Part shown: one piece after another, positions 38,659 to 45,272 of the stretch
How the letters are laid out: every line of letters begins with the position of its first letter
Numbering within the stretch: position 1 is the first letter of the stretch
Source: an uncultured Alphaproteobacteria bacterium
GTDB lineage: Bacteria > Pseudomonadota > Alphaproteobacteria > HIMB59 > GCA-002718135
Assembly: GCA_902553945.1 (NCBI GenBank)
Contig: CACDMT010000007.1
Coordinates: 1 to 45,272, forward strand
Reading direction: 5' to 3'
Length of the DNA stretch: 45,272 nt
Made by a program: the position numbers and the translations under genes
Notes under the pieces: generated by a model
Databases searched by the model: none
Seen by the model: the letters and a program-made list of their open reading frames with translations, nothing else
What the model was told of the DNA's origin: nothing

Positions 38659-40593
38659 TTAAATATCTAAATTCTTAATAAAGTTTGCATTTTTTTGAAT
38701 AAATTTAAATCGCAACTCTGCTTGTTTTCCCATCAATGTTTCAAACAATTTTTCATTTGCTTTTGTATCTTTTCCAACCTTTTCAGGATTAATAGATATA
38801 AGTTTTCTGTTATTTTGATCCATAGTTGTGTCTTTAAGTTGTTCAGAAGGCATTTCACCTAGACCTTTAAATCGTGTTATTTTATAGTTATCTATTTTAA
38901 ATTCTTTTTTAATAATTTCATTTTTTTCTTTTTCATTAAAGGCATAAAAGTATTTGTTGTTATCATAAATTTTAAATAGAGGAGGCATAGCTATATATAA
39001 TCTATTTTGATCAATTAGTTTTTTCATATATTTGTAAAAAAAAGTAATCAATAAAGTAGCAATATGTGAGCCATCTACATCTGCGTCAGTCATTAAAATT
39101 ATTTTTTCATATCTTAGTTTTTTAATATCAAAGTTTTTTCCTATACCACAGCCAAGTGATTGAATTAAATTTTGAATCTCATTGTTATCTGCAATTTTAG
39201 ACAATCCTACATTGTAAACATTTAAAATTTTACCTCTAAGTGGCAATATTGCCTGTAATTCTCTGTTACGCGCTTGCTTTGCTGATCCGCCAGCACTATC
39301 ACCTTCAACAATAAAAATTTCTGTATTATTGGTAGATCTACTTGAGCAATCTACTAATTTTCCAGGCAACCTATTCCTTTCTTTAAAGCTTTTTCTGTCT
39401 AAATCTTGAATTTTTGATAAATCAGTTCTTTGTAACGCTCTTTCGACTAAATTATCTAGTAAAATTTTTGAATTTTTTCTGTTAGAATTCAGCCATAATA
39501 AGAATTCTTGTTGAGATTTATTTTCTATTTTTTTTTGAAGTGAGGGCATAATAATTCTTTTTTTTGTCTGCCCTTCAAAACTGGGGTCATTAATAAAAAT
39601 TGATATAATAATATCTGAAAAATCAATTATATCATTTTGATTTATATTATTAATTTTAGATATTTGGTTTTTTTGACCATATAGTTTTATAGCTTTTAAT
39701 ATTCCATTTTTTACACCTATTTCATGAGATCCTCCATCTGGCGTTTCAATTGTATTGCAATATGATAATAAACTTGAAGACTCATCCTTATTAAAAGAAA
39801 TATATATTTCATAATTTTCATCATCGTTAAATTTACTCTTTAGAGAAAAATTTTTTTCAAATAATTTTTTTTTATTTGAATACTCAGATTTAAAGAAATC
39901 CTCAATACCATTTTTATAATAAAAAACTTTTTTATTAGGTGTTTTATCATTGATTAGATCTTTATCAATTTCAAAAGTTATTGTTGTTCCACCAACTAAT
40001 ACAGATTTCATATTAATAAAATTATATAGTTTTTTTGGAACATAATTTGTTACATCAAAAATTAAATCATCAGGTATAAATGTAATTTCAGTGCCTTTTA
40101 GTTTTTTACTGCATTTATTTATTTTAACTTTTGTTTTTACTTTACCTTTAGAGTATTCTTGATGATAGACTTTGCCATCTTTGTAAACATCAACTATAAG
40201 ATGTGAACTTAGGGCATTTACAACTGAAATTCCCACTCCGTGTAATCCACCTGAGGTTTTATATGCATTACTATTAAATTTACCTCCTGCATGAAGAGTA
40301 GTTAGTACTACTTCTAAAGCTCTTTTATTTTTATATTTTGGATGAAAGTCAACTGGAATGCCTCTTCCATCATCTTTAATAGTAATAGTTCCATTCTTTT
40401 TATAATTAAAATATATTTTAGATGCATGTCCAGCTAAGACCTCATCTATACTATTATCTAAAATTTCATTTACTAAATGATGAAGACCATCTTGGTTTGT
40501 GCTTCCAATATACATTCCGGGTCTTTTTCTTACAGGCTCTAAACCTTCAAGAACTTCTATATCTTTAGCTTTATAAGTGGTTTTTTTTGCCAT
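38659..40593 (-). CDS. parE: DNA topoisomerase IV subunit B
   Basis: EGLEPVRKRPGMYIGST, ILDNSIDEVLAGHA, GGLHGVGISVVNALS, EGDSAGGSAKQARNRELQAILPLRGKILNV, LMTDADVDGSHIATLL; start at MAKKTTYK. Confidence 0.94.
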   Translation of the reverse strand: MAKKTTYKAKDIEVLEGLEPVRKRPGMYIGSTNQDGLHHLVNEILDNSIDEVLAGHASKIYFNYKKNGTITIKDDGRGIPVDFHPKYKNKRALEVVLTTLHAGGKFNSNAYKTSGGLHGVGISVVNALSSHLIVDVYKDGKVYHQEYSKGKVKTKVKINKCSKKLKGTEITFIPDDLIFDVTNYVPKKLYNFINMKSVLVGGTTITFEIDKDLINDKTPNKKVFYYKNGIEDFFKSEYSNKKKLFEKNFSLKSKFNDDENYEIYISFNKDESSSLLSYCNTIETPDGGSHEIGVKNGILKAIKLYGQKNQISKINNINQNDIIDFSDIIISIFINDPSFEGQTKKRIIMPSLQKKIENKSQQEFLLWLNSNRKNSKILLDNLVERALQRTDLSKIQDLDRKSFKERNRLPGKLVDCSSRSTNNTEIFIVEGDSAGGSAKQARNRELQAILPLRGKILNVYNVGLSKIADNNEIQNLIQSLGCGIGKNFDIKKLRYEKIILMTDADVDGSHIATLLITFFYKYMKKLIDQNRLYIAMPPLFKIYDNNKYFYAFNEKEKNEIIKKEFKIDNYKITRFKGLGEMPSEQLKDTTMDQNNRKLISINPEKVGKDTKANEKLFETLMGKQAELRFKFIQKNANFIKNLDI

Positions 40594-40630
40594 AATAATT
40601 CTTATCAAAACTATTAAGGTAAAAACATAA

Positions 40631-40654
40631 AAAAAACCGCCATAAGGCGGTTTT
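40631..40654 (-). terminator. glnA transcription terminator
   Basis: Minus strand AAAACCGCC-TTAT-GGCGGTTTTTTTT. Confidence 0.85.
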
Positions 40655-40670
40655 ATTTATTTAATTTATT

Positions 40671-42101
40671 TTATGCGTCGTAATATAATTTAAACTCATG
40701 AGGGTGAGGTCTAATATTAATTGGATCAACTTCACTCTCTTTTTTATAGCTTATATAAGTATCAATAACATCCTTAGTAAATACATCTCCTTCTAATAAA
40801 AATGCATGATCTTTTTCAAGAGCGTCAAGAGACTCAGCTAACGAACCTGGGGTAGATTGGATTTTTGACAAAACTTCATCACTAGCAGCATACAAATTAA
40901 TATCTGTAGGATCGCCAGGATTAATTTTATTTTTAATTCCATCCAATCCAGCCATTAACATCGCAGAAAAAGCAAGATATGGATTTGCACTTGGGTCAGG
41001 ACATCTGAATTCCATTCTCTTAGATTTTGGACTTTGTGAATAAGCAGGTATTCTTACAGAAGCTGTTCTATTCCTTTGAGAATAAACAATATTAACAGGA
41101 GCTTCAAATCCTGGAACTAATCTCTTATAAGAGTTAGTAGTTGGAGCACAAAATGCTAGCAAAGCTGGAGCATGTTTGAGAATACCACCAATATAATTAA
41201 GTGCTAAATCACTTAAATTAGCGTAGTTACCTTTCTTATACATAAGAGTGTCACCATCTTTCCAAACACTTTGATGTACATGCATTCCAGATCCATTGTC
41301 TTCAAATAGAGGTTTTGGCATAAATGTTGCTGTCATACCATGCTGTTTAGCAACATTTTTAACTACATATTTATATTTCATCATATCATCAGCCATTTTT
41401 AATAATGGTGAGAACTCTAAATCAATTTCACATTGACCGCCTGTTGCAACTTCATGGTGATGAGCTTCAACAGTTAAGCCAATATCTTGCATGGTCATAA
41501 CCATTTCTGTTCTTACATCTTGCAAGGTATCTACAGGAGGAAGAGGAAAATACCCTTCCTTGTGTCTTGGCTTATGTCCTAAGTTAGGATTTTCATCCGA
41601 TCCACTATTCCAAGTTCCTTCAGTAGAGTCAACTTCATGAAATGCAAAGTTAGATCCAGAGTCAAATTGAACATTATTGAAGACAAAAAATTCTGCTTCA
41701 GGACCAAAGAAAGCTGTGTCTCCAATACCAGATGATTTTAGATAAGCTTCAGCCTTCTTAGCTATGTTTCTTGGATCTCTGCTATAATCTACAAGTGTAA
41801 CAGGATCTTTAATGTTACAATGTAACGCTAGAGTTTTTTCAGAAAAGAAAGGATCAATGTATGCAGTAGCAGGATCAGGTAGAACGATCATGTCACTATC
41901 CTGAATTTCCTGAAAACCTCTAACAGATGATCCATCAAAGCCTAGTCCTTCAGAAAATATATCTTCTTCTAAAAATTTAATTGGTATTGTAAAATGTTGT
42001 GTTGTTCCTGGTATATCAGTGAACCTCATATCTACCATTTTGATGTCCATATCTTTAATTTCGGACATTAAGTCTTTTGATGTAGAGCTCTTTAATTTCA
42101 T
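40671..42101 (-). CDS. glnA: Type I glutamine synthetase
   Basis: [74 protein letters not shown] 42101 chosen because AAGGAG SD lies inside the longer TTG ORF. Confidence 0.97.
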   Translation of the reverse strand: MKLKSSTSKDLMSEIKDMDIKMVDMRFTDIPGTTQHFTIPIKFLEEDIFSEGLGFDGSSVRGFQEIQDSDMIVLPDPATAYIDPFFSEKTLALHCNIKDPVTLVDYSRDPRNIAKKAEAYLKSSGIGDTAFFGPEAEFFVFNNVQFDSGSNFAFHEVDSTEGTWNSGSDENPNLGHKPRHKEGYFPLPPVDTLQDVRTEMVMTMQDIGLTVEAHHHEVATGGQCEIDLEFSPLLKMADDMMKYKYVVKNVAKQHGMTATFMPKPLFEDNGSGMHVHQSVWKDGDTLMYKKGNYANLSDLALNYIGGILKHAPALLAFCAPTTNSYKRLVPGFEAPVNIVYSQRNRTASVRIPAYSQSPKSKRMEFRCPDPSANPYLAFSAMLMAGLDGIKNKINPGDPTDINLYAASDEVLSKIQSTPGSLAESLDALEKDHAFLLEGDVFTKDVIDTYISYKKESEVDPINIRPHPHEFKLYYDA

Positions 42102-42182
42102 ATCTATCTCCTTATTCAACAAATGGATAATGTTACCACTATCCGGTTAAATCATGCTCTAGTTATGAAATCTGCTTAATGC

Positions 42183-42236
42183 GCGTTCCTTCAGCTGAGC
42201 TTACTTCCGACCTACATATTAAGTAGGTTGAACGAT
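42183..42236 (-). ncRNA. Glutamine riboswitch aptamer (glnA RNA), glnA-proximal copy
   Basis: Minus: ATCGTTCAACCTACTTAATATGTAGGTCGGAAGTAAGCTCAGCTGAAGGAACGC; conserved CGTTCA.. GUCGGAAGUA.. GAAGGAACGC. Confidence 0.92.
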
Positions 42237-42251
42237 TTATAACTTTTGCAT

Positions 42252-42308
42252 GCGTTCCTTCGGCAAAATGCCTACTTCCGACTCACATAACTTTATGAGT
42301 TGAACGAT
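42252..42308 (-). ncRNA. Glutamine riboswitch aptamer (glnA RNA), upstream copy
   Basis: Minus: ATCGTTCAACTCATAAAGTTATGTGAGTCGGAAGTAGGCATTTTGCCGAAGGAACGC; same conserved core and three-helix layout. Confidence 0.94.
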
Positions 42309-42349
42309 TACGGCCTAATTACTAGCTTTTTTTTAAAAGTAAAGAAAAA

Positions 42350-42691
42350 TTAGACAGCTTCACTGTCTTTTTCCCCAGTTCTTATTCTAATCACTTGTTC
42401 AATTGTTGAAACAAATATTTTTCCATCACCTATTTTTCCTGAATATGCACTAGTTTTTATACTTTCTATAACATCTTTTACTTGATCATCTTCAACAATA
42501 ACCTCTAATTTCATTTTTGCTAAAAATTCATCATCATAAGTATCGTCGGTATCTATTCCTCCTGAAGAACCTCTTTGTCTTCCAAATCCTTTTACATCAA
42601 TTACGGTCATACCTGAAATACCTTGTTCGTGTAAAGCATCTTTAACTTTAGATAATTTAAATGGTTTTATTATTGCTTCTATTTTTTTCAT
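42350..42691 (-). CDS. glnB: PII nitrogen regulatory protein with atypical T-loop
   Basis: MKKIEAIIKPFKLSKVKDAL, GMTVIDVKGFGRQRG, SGKIGDGKIFVSTIEQVIRIRTGE. Confidence 0.94.
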   Translation of the reverse strand: MKKIEAIIKPFKLSKVKDALHEQGISGMTVIDVKGFGRQRGSSGGIDTDDTYDDEFLAKMKLEVIVEDDQVKDVIESIKTSAYSGKIGDGKIFVSTIEQVIRIRTGEKDSEAV

Positions 42692-43845
42692 ATTGTTGAT
42701 AACCTTTTAATAGCTTCTTCAATTTTTTCTATAGAATTCGCATAACTAATTCTAATAAAGTTTTCTGCTCTATCTCCAAAACTTATACCTGGTACGGTAG
42801 CAACGCCTTTTTCTTCAAGAGCTATATCAGAAAACTTTTTACCATTTAAACCAGTTTTTATTACATTGGGAAATGCATAAAATGCACCTCCAGGATTAAA
42901 ACAAGAAATATTCTGTAATTTATTGATTTCATTATGAAGATAGTTTTTTCTTTTTTCAAATTCCTTTACAATTTTATTAACTTCTTCTTGTGATCCTTTA
43001 ATGGCTTCTAATCCCGCATATTGTGATATGGAAGTGGGGCATGAATGATTGTTAACGCAAAGTTTGTTTGCATGATCAATTATTTTTTTTGGCCATACAC
43101 TCCATCCTAGCCTCCAACCTGTCATACAATAAGTTTTACTCCACCCTTCTAAAATAATCAGTCTTTCTAATAAATTGTCATATTTTAAAAAAGATGGCAT
43201 TTTAATATTTTTAAAAATAATTTTACTATAAATTTCATCACTAAGAATAAACAAATTAGGATATTCACTTAGTAACATTGCTAATTTATCAATTTTATTT
43301 TTATTCATAAAAGATCCTGTAGGATTATTCGGATTGTTTATTATTATTAAACTTGTTTTATTTGTGATAAGTTTTTTTAATTTATTTAAATCTATTTCAA
43401 AATTATTTGCTTCCTCCAAGTATAAAGGCACAGGTTTTGCTCCACTATACTTAATCATTGATCTGTAAATTGGAAAACCAGGATCTGGATATATTATTTC
43501 TTTATTTTTGCCTCCAAACAATAGGCAAGAGATAAATATAACTGGTTTACCACCAGGAGTAATAAGAACTTTTTGTGGATCAATTTTTTTTTTATAATCC
43601 TTAAATATTAAGTCAGATACTGCCTCTCTTAGCTCCGGTATACCATTTGAAGGAGTATAACCATGATAACCATCTTTTATTGCTTTTATTGCTGCTTCTT
43701 GAATATTTTTAGGAGTTGGAAAATCAGGCTGACCAATACCAAGATTAATAATATCTTTTCCACTGGACGCTAATTTGTTAGCTTTAGCAAGTATTGAAAA
43801 AGCAGTTTCTGTTTCAAGTTGAAATATTCTTTTTGAAAGTTGCAT
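42688..43845 (-). CDS. PLP-dependent class I/II aminotransferase
   Basis: INLGIGQPDFPTPKNI, IIINNPNNPTGS, SDEIYSKI, LEGWSKTYCMTGWRLGW. Confidence 0.94.
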   Translation of the reverse strand: MQLSKRIFQLETETAFSILAKANKLASSGKDIINLGIGQPDFPTPKNIQEAAIKAIKDGYHGYTPSNGIPELREAVSDLIFKDYKKKIDPQKVLITPGGKPVIFISCLLFGGKNKEIIYPDPGFPIYRSMIKYSGAKPVPLYLEEANNFEIDLNKLKKLITNKTSLIIINNPNNPTGSFMNKNKIDKLAMLLSEYPNLFILSDEIYSKIIFKNIKMPSFLKYDNLLERLIILEGWSKTYCMTGWRLGWSVWPKKIIDHANKLCVNNHSCPTSISQYAGLEAIKGSQEEVNKIVKEFEKRKNYLHNEINKLQNISCFNPGGAFYAFPNVIKTGLNGKKFSDIALEEKGVATVPGISFGDRAENFIRISYANSIEKIEEAIKRLSTI

Positions 43846-43897
43846 ATATTTGGTATAGCGGATAAAAATAAAAAGAAAACTTTTTATTAAATTTGAT

Positions 43898-43975
43898 GGC
43901 GAACGTAGCTCAGTTGGTTAGAGCGCGGCCTTGTGGTGGCCGATGTCGTGGGTTCGAATCCCATCGTTCGCCCCA
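43898..43975 (+). tRNA. tRNA-His (GUG anticodon), with G-1 and CCA encoded
   Basis: GGCGAACGTAGCTCAGTTGGTTAGAGCGCGGCCTTGTGGTGGCCGATGTCGTGGGTTCGAATCCCATCGTTCGCCCCA. Confidence 0.97.
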
Positions 43976-44050
43976 TTTTTAAATTTATTTTCTATATTTA
44001 CATTATCTATTGTTTTTTTAGTTAATCTACATAAAAGCAAAATATTAATA

Positions 44051-44135
44051 GGGCCGGTGGTGGAATTGGTAGACACGCTAGATTTAGGTTCTAGTGCCGT
44101 GAGGTGTGAAGGTTCAAGTCCTTTCCGGCCTACCA
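44051..44135 (+). tRNA. tRNA-Leu (UAG anticodon), CCA encoded
   Basis: GGGCCGGTGGTGGAATTGGTAGACACGCTAGATTTAGGTTCTAGTGCCGTGAGGTGTGAAGGTTCAAGTCCTTTCCGGCCTACCA. Confidence 0.97.
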
Positions 44136-44154
44136 TGTTTTATAAGGAGTGTAA

Positions 44155-45272
44155 GTGAATATAAAAGAAGTAAAATCAAAAAAACTTTATAAGGAATATT
44201 CATTAGAAATTCCTTTTGATGAAATAGATCAAAAAATTAATGAAAAAATTATTGAATTGATTCCCGGTGTTACAATTCCAGGTTTTAGGAAAGGAAAAGC
44301 ACCCATAACCATTGTAAGAAAAAAATATGAAGATAATGTTTTAAATGATGTTCTTCAAAATATAGTAAATTTAAAAACAAATGACTTAATAAAAGAAAAA
44401 AAATTTAACTTATTTAGACAACCTAAGATAGATTTAAAAAATTTTGAAAAAAATAAACCTGTCAAAATTGATCTAAAAATTGATTTGCAACCAGAAATAA
44501 AATTAAAAAATTTTAAAGATATAAATTTAAATAAATATGAAATTGATTTAAATAAAAAAACCTTAGATGAACATTTTGATAAATTTATTTCTTCTCAAAA
44601 AGACTATAAAAAAATAACAGAAAACCGTGAAATAAAAAAATCAGATAAAGTTTTAATAAACTTTGATACAGATGAAGTAAACATACCGGAATATTTGAAA
44701 ACTCAAAAAAATATACCTATAGATACCGAAAGTGAACAAGAAATTCTTCCAGGTCTGAATAAAGAATTAATTTCCTCTAAAGCTAAAGTGGGAGAAATTA
44801 AAAATTTATCTTTTGATATGAAAGCAGTCTTGCAAGATAATAAAATTGATAAAGTTGATTACAAAATTGAAATAATTTCTATTGAAGAAAAAATTAAATT
44901 TGAATTAACAAAAGAATTTCTAGAAAAAAATGGTTTTAAAAATGAAATTGAGCTTAAAGATTTTTTAAAAAATAATTTATCACAGCAATACAACCAGGGA
45001 TTAAAACAAATAGAAAAAAAACAACTTATGGATTATTTGGATAAAGATTATAAATTTGATCTACCTGAAGGTGTTTTAGAGGATGATTTCAATGAAATTT
45101 GGAATAGATTAGAACATGCTAAAAAAGATGGAACACTTGATGCAGATGATAAATCTTTAAATGATGATGAATTAAGAAAGAGATATAAGAAAATATCTGA
45201 AAGAAGAGTTAAATTAGGTGCTCTAATGCAATTTATAGCGAGAGAGGAAAAAATCTCGATTTCAGAGGATGA
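44155..45272 (+). CDS. tig: Trigger factor (truncated at window end)
   Basis: GTG start after AAGGAG; MNIKEVKSKKLYKEYSLEIPFDEIDQKINEKIIELIPGVTIPGFRKGKAPITIVRKKYEDNVLNDV; no stop before window end. Confidence 0.95.
   Translation, partial: MNIKEVKSKKLYKEYSLEIPFDEIDQKINEKIIELIPGVTIPGFRKGKAPITIVRKKYEDNVLNDVLQNIVNLKTNDLIKEKKFNLFRQPKIDLKNFEKNKPVKIDLKIDLQPEIKLKNFKDINLNKYEIDLNKKTLDEHFDKFISSQKDYKKITENREIKKSDKVLINFDTDEVNIPEYLKTQKNIPIDTESEQEILPGLNKELISSKAKVGEIKNLSFDMKAVLQDNKIDKVDYKIEIISIEEKIKFELTKEFLEKNGFKNEIELKDFLKNNLSQQYNQGLKQIEKKQLMDYLDKDYKFDLPEGVLEDDFNEIWNRLEHAKKDGTLDADDKSLNDDELRKRYKKISERRVKLGALMQFIAREEKISISED

Noticed and set aside
42102-42122. TTG start extending glnA (MLNKEID...)
   Set aside because: It would place the AAGGAG SD inside the gene; ATG at 42101 is the natural start.
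43918-44158. ORFs on both strands over the tRNA-His/tRNA-Leu region (MVGRKGLEPSHLTALEPKSS..., MWWPMSWVRIPSFAP...)
   Set aside because: Classic spurious translations of tRNA genes.

Overview
Low-GC (AT-rich), gene-dense bacterial chromosomal window whose gene content and order resemble a streamlined marine alphaproteobacterium (taxonomy is inference). It is mostly housekeeping and metabolic genes: clpS-clpA, dacA, pdxJ, glcB, alkB-like monooxygenase, uup-type ABC-F, mntR/mntX, murA-hisG-hisD-infA-yacG, a TMADH-like demethylase/reductase, a PQQ dehydrogenase operon, iolE, glpK, parE, glnA, glnB and tig. There are four CCA-encoding tRNAs: Thr-GGU, Phe-GAA, His-GUG and Leu-UAG. I saw no CRISPR array, transposon, integrase, prophage or obvious defence system. 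The most interesting locus is nitrogen control at about 40.7-42.7 kb. Two tandem glutamine-riboswitch (glnA RNA) aptamers lie between glnB and glnA. The PII protein has a non-canonical T-loop without the usual RGAEY uridylylation motif, and glutamine synthetase has an altered context around its adenylylation tyrosine. Other points: an E. coli-type MntR box between mntR and mntX, several small genes missing from the ORF track (a DUF2256-type zinc protein, a basic 44-aa ORF, two small membrane ORFs flanking uup), a strongly SD-preceded internally duplicated protein of unknown function, an odd operon of PQQ dehydrogenase + methyltransferase + GT8-like protein + two orphan amino-acid ABC permeases, and recurrent 4-bp tail-to-tail stop-codon overlaps.
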